64,000 nt of DNA, taken from positions 234,665 through 298,664 of the forward strand of contig NZ_JAAOIW010000010.1 of assembly GCF_011440305.1 (NCBI RefSeq), read 5' to 3'. Made by a program: the position numbers and the translations under genes. Of the stretch, positions 43,661-52,596 are shown one piece after another. The stretch is from Paenibacillus agricola (GTDB lineage Bacteria > Bacillota > Bacilli > Paenibacillales > NBRC-103111). The notes below the pieces were generated by a model. That model did no database searches. It was not told the origin of the DNA and saw nothing but the letters and a program-made list of their open reading frames with translations. The stretch's first letter is position 1. Each line of letters starts with the position of its first letter.

Positions 43661-45703
43661 ATGCAAGAGCAGCAGGGCAGGCATGTTGGTGATGTAGTAG
43701 GAGGGCGTTATCGGATTGTGTCGGTGTTGGGTAGCGGAGGCATGGCGACTGTATATTTGACTGAGGATTTGCGGCTCTCAGGGAAGCGATGGGCGTTAAA
43801 AGAGATAAGGCAGGGCATCCAAGCCGAATATGACTTTCTGGCGGAGGCGGAGATGCTTGTCAGGCTTAATCATCCGAATTTGCCGGATATCGTCGATTAT
43901 TTTCCAGGGAACCAGCAAGGCTTCAGCTATTTGGTGATGGATTATATTGATGGGGAGACGTTGCTGCAACGTTTTGAAAGGCAGGGGAGGAGAATGCCGG
44001 TTAGGCAAGCTGTTGATTATGCGCTGCAGCTTTGCGATGTTTTTCATTATTTGCATAGTCAAAAGCCGGAGCCTATTATATACCGGGATGTGAAGCCGGC
44101 CAATCTGATGATCGATACGCAAGAGCGGATCAGGCTGATCGATTTTGGCATAGCGCGCAGCTTTAAGGTGGGACAAGCGGCAGATACGGTGCGCATCGGC
44201 ACGATTGGTTTTGCTGCACCTGAGCAATTCGAGGGGAGGCAGACAGATGCGCGCACCGATTTATTCGGGCTGGGTGCGCTGTTGTATTTTTTGCTCAGCG
44301 GCGGTCATTATTATTACGCGAGCCGCCGGTCTTTGCGCGAGCATAGCGCGTCGCTTCCCGAGAGCCTGTCGGCGCTCGTGGAGAAGCTGCTGCATGCGGA
44401 GCCCGCCGCGCGCTGCCAGAGCGCGGTGGAAGCGCACGGCGAGCTGCAGCGCGTGCTGGCGAAGCCGCAGCGAGCAGAGCCGGGCGGGACGTGGAGCGGA
44501 GCGGCGGGCGCAGGTAATAGCGAAGCTTACGGCAGCGCAGCGGAGCCGAGGCGAGGCGGCGCGAGTGCAGCCGCAGGTATGGAGCCGGGCGACGTGGGGA
44601 GCAGCGCAGGACGGAGGCGAAGCGGCGCGAGTGTAGGGGCAGGCGCAGCCGCCACGGGCGAGGGCATGGCGAAGCCAATGCCACGCGTAGTCGCGGTGGC
44701 GGGGCTTTACGCCGGAGCGGGCGCGACATTCGCCGCGCTAGCGCTGGCCCGTGTGCTGCACGGGCTGGGTGTGAAGCATGCTGTGCTGGAGGCGCCGACG
44801 CAGCAGCCGGAGCTGCATGCGCTGCTGTTTGGCGAGAAGCACGCGCCAGCAGGCTACCGTTGCTACAACGAAGCGGCGGTAGCCCAACGGGGACAGATGC
44901 CGACGGCATGGGAGGATGGCTGCACGTTATGGCTGCCTGCATCGCCCTATCCAGGCGACACGGCGGCGGCTTATGATAACAGCCTGGTCGGTACAGCTTT
45001 TCCGACGATACCTTCCTCAAGAGCAAGCGATGTATCTTTACAGTATGGCTCCTCGTTGCCGATAGCTGGAACACCACAAGCCTTTGCAAATTTGTTGGAG
45101 TCGGGAACGGGATATGAGCTCTACGAGGCTTGGCAGGCCTCCCATTCTTTGCAAGCTGGTGCTGCGGGAGGCAGGCATCCTCCAAAGCCTTCAGGGTTGG
45201 GTCACATCGGCAGCGGTGGCAGCCATAACCACCATAACCACCAGAATCACCGTGCCAATTTATGGTGGCAGCTGCTGGAGGAAATAGAGAGACCGTTTGT
45301 ATTGGTAGACATTGGCTCTGAGTGGCAAGCTCCGCTTGCCCGTGAGCTGATAGAGCTTGCATCCGAGCTTGTATATGTAATCGATCCTTTGCTCCATAAG
45401 CTGGAATCAGCTTCGGCAAGACATAATATGAAGCTTCTTGAGGAACTTCGCTCAGCTGGCAAGCCTGTGTTTGGCATCGCGAATAAAGCGGTAGCATCCA
45501 GCCATACTGGACAGTGGCTAAGTGTACTGCCCGAACCGCCTGTATGCATGCTTCCTGCCGTTGATTACACAAGGATTGCCGAGGCTAGCTGGTTGGGTGT
45601 GCTCGTGCAGGATCGTCCCAGAGTGAAGTCTCAATTGGAAAAGTCGATGGGGAATTGGTTGCGTGGCTGGCTAACCAGAAAACCGGAGGTGCCAGTTCGA
45701 TGA
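43661..45703 (+). CDS. Ser/Thr protein kinase fused to a ParA/MinD-like domain, first gene of the Tad-like operon
   Basis: The protein has 680 residues. ATG 43661 follows GAGG by nine bases; earlier codons lie in the terminator. The kinase domain (about 15-265) is complete: GSGGMATVY loop, Lys47 in WALKEI, YRDVKPANLM with catalytic Asp143, IDFGIA and AAPEQF. No membrane helix is seen. A GC-rich Gly/Ala/Arg linker (about 270-340) leads to a P-loop-like domain: VVAVAGLYAGAGATFAAL lacks the Lys of Walker A, FVLVDIGS resembles Walker B, and PAVDYTRIAEASWLG resembles the end of MinD/TadZ proteins. A His/Asn-rich insert (about 525) interrupts it. The 4-base overlap with the SAF gene ties it to pilus assembly, which suggests phosphorylation control of that machine. 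Confidence 0.88.
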   Translation: MQEQQGRHVGDVVGGRYRIVSVLGSGGMATVYLTEDLRLSGKRWALKEIRQGIQAEYDFLAEAEMLVRLNHPNLPDIVDYFPGNQQGFSYLVMDYIDGETLLQRFERQGRRMPVRQAVDYALQLCDVFHYLHSQKPEPIIYRDVKPANLMIDTQERIRLIDFGIARSFKVGQAADTVRIGTIGFAAPEQFEGRQTDARTDLFGLGALLYFLLSGGHYYYASRRSLREHSASLPESLSALVEKLLHAEPAARCQSAVEAHGELQRVLAKPQRAEPGGTWSGAAGAGNSEAYGSAAEPRRGGASAAAGMEPGDVGSSAGRRRSGASVGAGAAATGEGMAKPMPRVVAVAGLYAGAGATFAALALARVLHGLGVKHAVLEAPTQQPELHALLFGEKHAPAGYRCYNEAAVAQRGQMPTAWEDGCTLWLPASPYPGDTAAAYDNSLVGTAFPTIPSSRASDVSLQYGSSLPIAGTPQAFANLLESGTGYELYEAWQASHSLQAGAAGGRHPPKPSGLGHIGSGGSHNHHNHQNHRANLWWQLLEEIERPFVLVDIGSEWQAPLARELIELASELVYVIDPLLHKLESASARHNMKLLEELRSAGKPVFGIANKAVASSHTGQWLSVLPEPPVCMLPAVDYTRIAEASWLGVLVQDRPRVKSQLEKSMGNWLRGWLTRKPEVPVR

Positions 45704-46401
45704 ATGTTTGGTATAAATGCATGTACTATTTGTTAGTTATTGGTTTGTGCTTGTCAGGTCCTGCCTTATTAGTAGGCTGGAAATGGGTGGTGGAGCCCAA
45801 TTGGGGCACCGTGGATGTTGTTCAAGCATCACGACCGATAGAACGTGGGGCACGGTTGGCGGCTGCGGATCTTAAAACTGTCAAAGTGAAAAAGGAGCAG
45901 CTTGTAGCTGGCGCTCTGGTGAATTTGCCAGATGCGCTTCGTCAGGAAACGACAAGAACGGTGCGTTTAAATGAACAAATAACGGAGGATATGCTGAATA
46001 CAGCGCATTTGATTCCCTCGCCTAATGAATGGAATATGCCGCTTCCTGCGGAATGGATGTTCGGCAAGCCACCCGGCAGCTTACTGCGGGGCGACCGGGT
46101 TTCACTGCTGCTTGTCCAGAAGGAGGAAGGCAAAAAAGCCGATGAAAAGACGGCTAACCAAGAACTGACGCGTGATAATCTGGATCAATTGAATATTCCC
46201 TACGAGGAGGAAGGAATGCTGCAGGAAATTGTAGTCAGCTATGCGAAAGGCACGAATAACCAAGAGATCGGTTCCTCAGATGACCGCAAAAAACCAACGG
46301 GTATGGTCAGCACCATTGAGTTGATTGTAGACAATAACCAAAAGGAGCTTATCCGAAAATACGGAACAAAGGGCTATCAATTCCTTGTTGTATATCGTTA
46401 G
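45700..46401 (+). CDS. SAF-domain protein, CpaB/RcpC-like
   Basis: This 233-residue protein has an N-terminal membrane helix (YYLLVIGLCLSGPALLVGW), so it is mostly extracytoplasmic. A SAF-type segment follows, with VVQASRPIERGARLAAADL and the strand RTVRLNEQITEDML. CpaB/RcpC proteins are wall- or outer-envelope components of Tad pili, and their SAF domain may bind wall glycans. The start at ATG 45700 overlaps the kinase stop by 4 bases. Sequence similarity outside the SAF domain is weak, and the naming rests partly on operon context. Confidence 0.75.
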   Translation: MNVWYKCMYYLLVIGLCLSGPALLVGWKWVVEPNWGTVDVVQASRPIERGARLAAADLKTVKVKKEQLVAGALVNLPDALRQETTRTVRLNEQITEDMLNTAHLIPSPNEWNMPLPAEWMFGKPPGSLLRGDRVSLLLVQKEEGKKADEKTANQELTRDNLDQLNIPYEEEGMLQEIVVSYAKGTNNQEIGSSDDRKKPTGMVSTIELIVDNNQKELIRKYGTKGYQFLVVYR

Positions 46402-46468
46402 TCAGTGTTAAGCAGGCAGGGAATATGGAAATTTTGAAATATCACTTATTATGGGAGGGAATTCATTT

Positions 46469-47719
46469 TTGAATGTTTATGTGGTATCGAATGACAGGCG
46501 ACTGCTTGAAGCACTCAGGTTGTCAGGTGATTATGGATCTGTAGCTTCTGTTTCCAAGGATATGGTATCGATACTCTCGATAGAAGGGACGGCATTTCCG
46601 TCTGCTTATCATCCAGAGGTTCTACTTTTGCCTGGGGATGCTTGGATTGTAAGTGATGGGCTGCTTGATCTCTATGAGGTGTTCGCATTGCGCAGCCGAT
46701 ATCCAAGTAACAGAATTATTTATTTGCTCAGCAATGAGCTTGATCCCCAGACTATGAGGACGACCCAAAGCCTTTGTGCGGCTCAAGGTATTGACTATGT
46801 TTCTCCGTACCATACACCCGAACAAGTAGCAGAGCAGGCAGGTAGAATTTGCTTAGCCAAAGAAAGTCCAACCAGCAAAGTCATTGCGTCGATAGGAGCA
46901 CTTCCGCAGCTAGGAGTTACGTCGAGCTTATTGGCAATTGGTTCCAGCTTGGCAGCTTTGTCTGGCGTTAGGGTAGGGATTTTTGGTTTAAATGGGTGGA
47001 ATCCAGGGGACAGTGGTTTAGCATATACCGGTAAATATGTAGATGAGCTGTGGGGTAGCCTGCAAGGAAAGCAGCTCCAAGCTACAGAGCTTCCTAATAA
47101 AATGCAGCTGCTGGCACCAAACGTTTACTATATGGCTGGCAACCGTGACTTGAAGAAGCTTTACTATTACCAGACAGATGGCGTCTCCTGGCTGATTGAG
47201 AAGGCCCGTGAATGCTTCGACCTGATTTTGCTGGATGCGGGTAGCTACCCCGACCATGCATTGGCAGCGCAAAGCATTTATGCCTCGGATTTATTGCTCG
47301 TCCATATGAATCAAAGCCAGCAAGCCAAGATTCAGTGGAGGCGGATGTGCGACCATATTTTACAGCCTGTGTTCCAGTGGGAGCAGCGGCAATCGATGCT
47401 ATTGTTTAATAAAATGTACCATTCCCCAGATGTAGAGAATGAAAAACAATTATCCCGCCAGCTGGGCATGCCCTATGTGGGAAGCTTCCCCTATGTACCA
47501 ACTTTTTACCGTGGGGAGGCAGAGGGAGGATGGGCCAACCCACAAAGCCAAGAATATAATAAGGAGCTGCAGAAAGTGTCCAAGGCGATTTTACATTACT
47601 ATAACCTACCAGTAACAAGTGTTACTTTGATGGAAGAAGCAAGAGTGTCCGAGAGTGGAACCGGATCTTTTAGGGGCTCATGGTTACGTTGGATGAAGCC
47701 CGCCGTCAAGGAGGCTTGA
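46469..47719 (+). CDS. TadZ/CpaE-like protein with degenerate P-loop
   Basis: This 416-residue cytoplasmic protein starts at TTG 46469, eight bases after GGGAGGG. The N-terminal ~125 residues resemble an atypical receiver domain (NVYVVSNDRRLLEAL), as in TadZ/CpaE. The following ParA/MinD-like domain has VIASIGALPQLGVTSSLLA where Walker A should be, with no Lys, so ATP hydrolysis is doubtful. FDLILLDAGSYPDHAL corresponds to the Walker B region. TadZ positions the pilus machine at the cell pole. The TadA ATPase gene follows immediately. Confidence 0.8.
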   Translation: MNVYVVSNDRRLLEALRLSGDYGSVASVSKDMVSILSIEGTAFPSAYHPEVLLLPGDAWIVSDGLLDLYEVFALRSRYPSNRIIYLLSNELDPQTMRTTQSLCAAQGIDYVSPYHTPEQVAEQAGRICLAKESPTSKVIASIGALPQLGVTSSLLAIGSSLAALSGVRVGIFGLNGWNPGDSGLAYTGKYVDELWGSLQGKQLQATELPNKMQLLAPNVYYMAGNRDLKKLYYYQTDGVSWLIEKARECFDLILLDAGSYPDHALAAQSIYASDLLLVHMNQSQQAKIQWRRMCDHILQPVFQWEQRQSMLLFNKMYHSPDVENEKQLSRQLGMPYVGSFPYVPTFYRGEAEGGWANPQSQEYNKELQKVSKAILHYYNLPVTSVTLMEEARVSESGTGSFRGSWLRWMKPAVKEA

Positions 47720-49330
47720 TTGGTTATGGGCAGCCAGCCAAAATTTCATATTGGGAAGTTCCATTCGAAGCCGGAGGTTCATGAACGATCCAGCCCGTTT
47801 CCAGCCGCAGGCATACATGAATACTTGCCCGTAGCTAACGGGAGCAGGATGTTGTTCGAGCAAGCCTGTCGTGACTATAAGGAGATGGTTACTGTGCGGT
47901 TTGCCGGAGCGATGCATCAGGGATCGGGGAGGGCGCTGGCAAATGGAGTCGGTGGAGATGATGCGGAAGCTTTTGTAGAAATGGAAAATAAAGCGATTAT
48001 TGGGGTGCCGGACACGGTAACAGCCATCATGGAGCAAATCCAATCCCATGTTGATCGGCATGGGCTTCACCAGATGGAGCTTCCTGATTATTATGTGAAT
48101 CTCAGGCATTATGCCAAAGAGGAGCAGCGATGCTATGGTGATGCTACACATGCGATGTTCCATGAAATTTACGGCTTTAAGGCATTAGCTTGCTGGCAAA
48201 CGTATCCGGATAGCTATGCAGCACAAATCATCGGAACCTCTATATGGATACACCATAATGGGCGCCACGAACGGATGCCCTTCCAATTTTCCTCTACACA
48301 GGAGGTTGATAAAATGATACGGGCGCTCACCAGGCAAAAGGAGGACGCTATCGTGAATCTATACAACACAACGCTGGAGGTGGATTTATATACTGGAGAA
48401 CGAGTCACCCTTACAGTAAAGCCTGATGTAAGGCATGATGTGATCACGTTCCGGCGTTTTTTGATTGGACGTGTTACGGTGGAGGACTTGGCAGATGATA
48501 GGCGGCGGACCATTCCGGTAGAAGCGGTCGCCTTGCTGCAAGGCATCTCCAAAACACATTGCAATCACTTAATTATTGGACCGCCGGGCACAGGAAAGTC
48601 TACGACACTCAAGGCGCTTTTGTCTGAGCGGGCAAACCATTATACAGGTGCCATTATTGAAAAGCATTATGAGTTGGCAGCAAGCCGCGATTTTCCAGAG
48701 AAAAAGCTGATTGAGCGTATTACGCATGAAGGCACCTTTCATCATGCAATGGACCAAGTGCTCCGCTTTGATGTGGACTACGCGATTATCGGGGAGGTGC
48801 GTAGGGTTGAAGCGGAAGGGGCGATGCTTGCTTGCGAGAGGCTGCTTAAAGGCTTTGGCAGCACATATCACACATGGAAGCCCGAAACGGTTCCATCCCA
48901 GTTCGCAAGGCTGCTGTGCAACCTGAATGCTGGCGCCCGTTTTGAGGAGGAAGAAAAGCGGGTGGCTGAAAATATCGATATCCTGATCGTACAAACGCAG
49001 GACGCAAGCCGCACGCGCAAACGAATTAAAAGCGTGATGGAGCTTAGATACAACCGCAGCACCAAAGAAATCAGTACCCATGAGCTGATGCATTGGGAGG
49101 AGGCCACCGATACTTGGTCATATCGTGATGATATAAGCGAGAGCTTACGTAAGGAAATGCGGGAGGTGAACGGCGAGGAGGCAGAGCGGGTATTCCATAC
49201 ATTGAAGCAGCTTGCGAAAGCTGCACCTATCCAAGAAGGAGAGGGGATTGTCGTTTACAATCCTGTCCAAGCCAACCCATTACACCGAATGAGTGTGTCT
49301 CTGGAAGCTATGGCGCACTCGCCTGGATAG
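47720..49330 (+). CDS. TadA/CpaF-type secretion ATPase
   Basis: The protein has 536 residues and belongs to the type II/IV secretion (GspE/VirB11) ATPase superfamily; it powers pilus polymerisation at the cytoplasmic membrane. Walker A is intact (GPPGTGKST, about 287-295). The Walker B/Asp-box region is FDVDYAIIGEVRRVEAEGA, and the His-box-like segment is GSTYHTW. The start is TTG 47720, directly after the previous stop and five bases after AAGGAGG; ATG 47726 is the alternative. The N-terminal half is divergent from classical CpaF. No zinc tetracysteine motif is present, as expected for the CpaF branch. Confidence 0.88.
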   Translation: MVMGSQPKFHIGKFHSKPEVHERSSPFPAAGIHEYLPVANGSRMLFEQACRDYKEMVTVRFAGAMHQGSGRALANGVGGDDAEAFVEMENKAIIGVPDTVTAIMEQIQSHVDRHGLHQMELPDYYVNLRHYAKEEQRCYGDATHAMFHEIYGFKALACWQTYPDSYAAQIIGTSIWIHHNGRHERMPFQFSSTQEVDKMIRALTRQKEDAIVNLYNTTLEVDLYTGERVTLTVKPDVRHDVITFRRFLIGRVTVEDLADDRRRTIPVEAVALLQGISKTHCNHLIIGPPGTGKSTTLKALLSERANHYTGAIIEKHYELAASRDFPEKKLIERITHEGTFHHAMDQVLRFDVDYAIIGEVRRVEAEGAMLACERLLKGFGSTYHTWKPETVPSQFARLLCNLNAGARFEEEEKRVAENIDILIVQTQDASRTRKRIKSVMELRYNRSTKEISTHELMHWEEATDTWSYRDDISESLRKEMREVNGEEAERVFHTLKQLAKAAPIQEGEGIVVYNPVQANPLHRMSVSLEAMAHSPG

Positions 49331-49343
49331 AATCAAGCAGAGG

Positions 49344-49413
49344 CTTGCGAAGCCAGTTTGCTTCGCAAACTCTAAAGCAGACACTTGCGAAGCTAATTTG
49401 CCTCGCAAACTCT
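49344..49413. repeat. Tandem pair of 30-bp hairpin units upstream of tadB-like gene
   Basis: Two imperfect copies (49344-49373 and 49384-49413, 40-bp offset) share CTTGCGAAGC and TCGCAAACTCT and can fold as hairpins. Like the cluster at 28057-28116, they end right before an AGGAGGG-type ribosome binding site. Confidence 0.8.
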
Positions 49414-49428
49414 TAGGAGGGGTAACCA

Positions 49429-50421
49429 TTGTCCTTGTATCCAATCCTTATGATTCTGCTGTTGTTCCTTTCGGCGTATTTGTTTACGCAGGGTTTGTAT
49501 TTGGGGCTAAAGCCTACGCTTCGCTATTTGGGCAAGCTTTTGCAGACAGAACGCCGGCATCGGTCAAGCATGAAGCAGCTTACCCGCAAACAAGCCGGAT
49601 ACGGGAAGGCAAGCCAGCTTGCTGTTGTTTACCAGCGGCTTCGCCGGGAGCTGGAGCTGCTGTTAAAAGCGACGCAGGGGGAGCATTTTAACGAATTATC
49701 CGTGCAGCGTTTTCTTTTATTATCAGCGTCCAGCTCCTTATCGACAGGAATGGTTTCCTATGTGATGGCGTATGATGCACGGTTCAGCCTATTTATGGCC
49801 GTAGTATCCTTTATGGCTTTTGTTGCTTACCAGCGCCTGAAGCTGCGCAGCCTACAAATTCAAAGCGGCTATGACCTCGCCGAAACGATTGGGATATTGA
49901 GCAGTAAATATAAGGTTACTCGCGGTAATATGCGGTTAGCACTGCAGCTTTCCTGCCATGAAATCACATCCAGCACGATCCGCAGCCATTTTATGAATCT
50001 AATTAGGGAGGAGCTGAATTATATTGACTCGCGTGAAATGGAGAAGGCGGTTGAGGAATTTATTTACAGTATACAAACATCGTTTGCCAAGCAGCTTGGC
50101 TTAACTGTGCTAAAAGGGCTGCTTCGCAACGAGAATGTAGAGAGTACTTTGATGGCGATTGATAAAAATATTCATAAACAGATTGATATGTTGCGGGATG
50201 AAGGGGATTCCAGCTCCGAGGTGCTGCAGCTAAGCTGGCTGCATGTGCTGCTGTTTCCATTACTGCTGTTAATGATGGTCGTATTTATGGGTTACACCAG
50301 CACAGTACATTATCAGCTAGGAACGGAGCAGGGGCGCTTTTGGCTGACGGTTACTGTAATTTTTATTGTTGGCTCCTTGCTTCTGGCAACCTGGTTTCGT
50401 CGGCCGCCTAATGATTATTAA
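49429..50421 (+). CDS. TadB-like pilus assembly membrane protein
   Basis: The protein has 330 residues. The start is TTG 49429 after TAGGAGGGG. Membrane segments are at the N-terminus (YPILMILLLFLSAYLF), around 103-130 (FMAVVSFMAFVAY) and twice at the C-terminus (LLFPLLLLMMVVFMGY; FWLTVTVIFIVGSLLLAT). The middle is a cytoplasmic helical domain with FAKQLGLTVLKGLLRN-type sequence, matching the GspF/TadB layout. TadB and TadC form the inner-membrane platform on which TadA acts. The TadC-like gene starts on the stop codon's last base. Confidence 0.78.
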   Translation: MSLYPILMILLLFLSAYLFTQGLYLGLKPTLRYLGKLLQTERRHRSSMKQLTRKQAGYGKASQLAVVYQRLRRELELLLKATQGEHFNELSVQRFLLLSASSSLSTGMVSYVMAYDARFSLFMAVVSFMAFVAYQRLKLRSLQIQSGYDLAETIGILSSKYKVTRGNMRLALQLSCHEITSSTIRSHFMNLIREELNYIDSREMEKAVEEFIYSIQTSFAKQLGLTVLKGLLRNENVESTLMAIDKNIHKQIDMLRDEGDSSSEVLQLSWLHVLLFPLLLLMMVVFMGYTSTVHYQLGTEQGRFWLTVTVIFIVGSLLLATWFRRPPNDY

Positions 50422-51335
50422 TGGAAGGAGCTGAAGGCACTATAGGGAAATATTTCGATTTATATGCCGTGCTTGGCGGGTTTCTTGGTATTTTTATATG
50501 TCTTCTCTATGCTGGTGCTGCTTATCTTGTCCACCGTCGATTGCGTACCCCGCTATCGGTAAAATATATGTCCCGGCTGCAATATATCCGATTGAAGACA
50601 TGGCTGCAGCATCCTGAGCTGGATCAGCAATTAGGGCGAACGGGATATCCATTGGGCTTAAATGCATTGAAAATCCAGTCTATCCGTTACGGGGGTGCCC
50701 TGCTTTGGCTGCTTAATAGCCTCTATGAGTTTTCTTTTCACTGGGACATGCAGTCCCTCCCAGCTGTATTGCTGCAATTATGGGGGCCGGTTGTACTATT
50801 GCTCGCGACCAATACAAAGGCATCGCTGCTCACTTACTTCCTGAAAAAATGGCGGGAGATCGACGATGGCGAGAAAAATCGGGAGCTGTTCATGATTTAC
50901 AGCATGATTGCTGACGAGCTCAAGGGCATTGGCCGCCGCCGATTGAACCTGCATACCATGCTGACCAAGCTGCGCGATTATACGGTGAGGATTAAGCCTT
51001 CCTTGAATAAAGGCTTGCGGATTTTTGATGAAGGGGCTGCGGTTGCCCTGCAAGCGATAGGCGAAGATATTGGCACTAAAGAAGCGAAGGAGCTGTGCAA
51101 GCTGCTGGCTGATTTGGAGATGGCGCCACCTGAGGATATTTCGGCGCTCGTAGAAGCGAGGGAAGAGAGCTATACTCAGCTGCTGCGTGAGAATCGGCGG
51201 CGAAGGCGGAAGTTTTTTGGGAGCCTTGCCTATGCGGCAGCTTTTAGCCCGTTGTTGATCTACTTGTGGAATGCACTTAATATTGCCCAGCAATATGTAA
51301 CGGATTTGGCTCGAAGCACAAATCATTTTGGGTAA
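50421..51335 (+). CDS. TadC-like pilus assembly membrane protein
   Basis: The protein has 304 residues and its start shares one base with the previous stop. It has membrane segments near 12-35 (AVLGGFLGIFICLLYAGAAY), about 90-130 and at the C-terminus (FFGSLAYAAAFSPLLIYLW). The long central region is soluble and helical, with a charged stretch RENRRRRRKF before the last helix. GspF/TadC proteins have this shape, but similarity is low, so the call relies on position after TadA and TadB. Confidence 0.7.
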   Translation: MEGAEGTIGKYFDLYAVLGGFLGIFICLLYAGAAYLVHRRLRTPLSVKYMSRLQYIRLKTWLQHPELDQQLGRTGYPLGLNALKIQSIRYGGALLWLLNSLYEFSFHWDMQSLPAVLLQLWGPVVLLLATNTKASLLTYFLKKWREIDDGEKNRELFMIYSMIADELKGIGRRRLNLHTMLTKLRDYTVRIKPSLNKGLRIFDEGAAVALQAIGEDIGTKEAKELCKLLADLEMAPPEDISALVEAREESYTQLLRENRRRRRKFFGSLAYAAAFSPLLIYLWNALNIAQQYVTDLARSTNHFG

Positions 51336-51337
51336 AT

Positions 51338-51383
51338 TGGAAAGCTGGAAAGTTGGAAAGTTGGAAAGCTGGATAGTTGGATA
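51338..51383. repeat. Tandem TTGGAAAGC/T repeat
   Basis: Five or more degenerate 8-9-bp units of the TTGGAAAGY type stand between the TadC-like gene and the next small gene. Confidence 0.75.
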
Positions 51384-51412
51384 AGTGGAAAAAAATGGGG
51401 AGTGGATGCACG

Positions 51413-51649
51413 GTGAAACCAGCTTTGGAAAAATTTTTACTTATCGCTGCTACGTTAGCGGCAATCGGATTGTTTATTTTTGTGGCAATGTGGAGCTCGA
51501 TCAAGGATAAAAAGATGCAAATGGATGATCTTTTTAACAATACTTCGGTTCCCACTTCAATTATCCATACACCTGCATTTGTGGGTGGGGTGCAGGGGGG
51601 CTTCGATAGGCAAAGCCATACAGGCATCATCTATTCTATACCCTCATGA
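51413..51649 (+). CDS. Small single-span protein, pilin-like by position
   Basis: The product is about 78 residues if GTG 51413 is the start (ten bases after GGGGAG); ATG 51395 is the alternative. It has one hydrophobic segment (FLLIAATLAAIGLFIFVAM) behind a short charged N-terminus, then a polar Ser/Thr/Gly-rich tail. This matches the shape of Flp/TadE-type pilins, though no clear prepilin peptidase site (G/XXXXEY) is visible. The next gene overlaps by 4 bases. Confidence 0.6.
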   Translation: MKPALEKFLLIAATLAAIGLFIFVAMWSSIKDKKMQMDDLFNNTSVPTSIIHTPAFVGGVQGGFDRQSHTGIIYSIPS

Positions 51650-52044
51650 AGGCAGCTTTGGTCGAGATGCTGAGCGTCTATGTTTTGCTGCTGTTGTTGT
51701 TCCAACCGATTTTGCATGATATCTATTCAACTCGCGCCAATGCTGTGGAGATGGTGCTCGACAGCGCCATCCAGAAAGCTGCAAATGCAGATAATGGGCG
51801 GTTTACACCGGAGATTATTGATGAGATGAGATACACATTGGAGCATACGTTTTTGCTGGATAGCAGTGATATCGGATTTACCGGAACGACTGTGCTTACT
51901 CCAAGAGGTGAATATATTGAAGGCAAGCTGTTTGTAAAAAGCACACCCCGTTGGTTGTTCCACAACATGTTTGGAAGTGCTGACCGTGAGCCTCCGCAGA
52001 TTGTGCGTTATGCCAAGCAGATGAGCGAGGCGATGGTGCGGTGA
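51646..52044 (+). CDS. Single-span protein, TadE-like by position
   Basis: The protein has 132 residues. The N-terminal hydrophobic segment LSVYVLLLLLFQPILHDIY is followed by an extracellular domain with ANAVEMVLDSAIQKAA. A segment of this kind right after the helix occurs in TadE-like pseudopilins. It overlaps the preceding gene by 4 bases and the next begins 7 bases on. No database family is recognised with certainty. Confidence 0.6.
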   Translation: MKAALVEMLSVYVLLLLLFQPILHDIYSTRANAVEMVLDSAIQKAANADNGRFTPEIIDEMRYTLEHTFLLDSSDIGFTGTTVLTPRGEYIEGKLFVKSTPRWLFHNMFGSADREPPQIVRYAKQMSEAMVR

Positions 52045-52051
52045 ATGGTCT

Positions 52052-52552
52052 ATGAATCGGGCGTTGCTGTTGTTGTTTGTGGTGTTGATGTTTATGTATA
52101 CAACGAGCTTCGAGGCAGACCGTTATGTGGCGAGCACGACGCACAACCGTTTGAAATTTGCTTTAAACCGGGGCGGCCATGATGCGGCTTTGCAAATTAG
52201 CAAGGATTGGCTGGCGGAGGGGCTGGTGGTGTTTGATCGCCCGAATGCATGGGCTGCTTTTGAAGCGGGGCTTAGGCACAATTTGCAGCTGCGTGTAGAT
52301 GGATCGCCTTATGAGGGGAGCCTGCTGTCGGACAAGCCGATCATCGTATTTGAGGATTATGTGGATGACAGCACACCTGGCGTCCTGTTTCCTTATAGCT
52401 ATATTAGGGAAAATGAGTCTATTTTCCAGGTGCTGAAGGGACCGGCGGTGATTTACAGGGTTAAGGTAAAAATGCCGCGCAGTAGCCAGTTATCCTATGA
52501 CGGGTATGTGTATAAAACGGTTATTTATGAATATCCGCTATATATGAATTGA
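52052..52552 (+). CDS. Exported or single-span protein of the Tad-like operon
   Basis: This 166-residue protein has an N-terminal hydrophobic segment (ALLLLFVVLMFMYTTSF) and an extracellular part with RLKFALNRGGHDAALQI and a beta-rich C-terminus. Its residues after the helix parallel those of the preceding protein, so both may be minor pilins. The family is not recognised. Confidence 0.6.
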   Translation: MNRALLLLFVVLMFMYTTSFEADRYVASTTHNRLKFALNRGGHDAALQISKDWLAEGLVVFDRPNAWAAFEAGLRHNLQLRVDGSPYEGSLLSDKPIIVFEDYVDDSTPGVLFPYSYIRENESIFQVLKGPAVIYRVKVKMPRSSQLSYDGYVYKTVIYEYPLYMN

Positions 52553-52596
52553 ATTTCAAAAAAAGTGAACTGAATTTTAAGAAAGGTGTGTGTATA

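Noticed and set aside
44295..45572. A 425-codon minus-strand frame
   Set aside because: It is the mirror image of the GC-rich kinase gene: its composition follows that gene, and it has no family motif or ribosome binding site.
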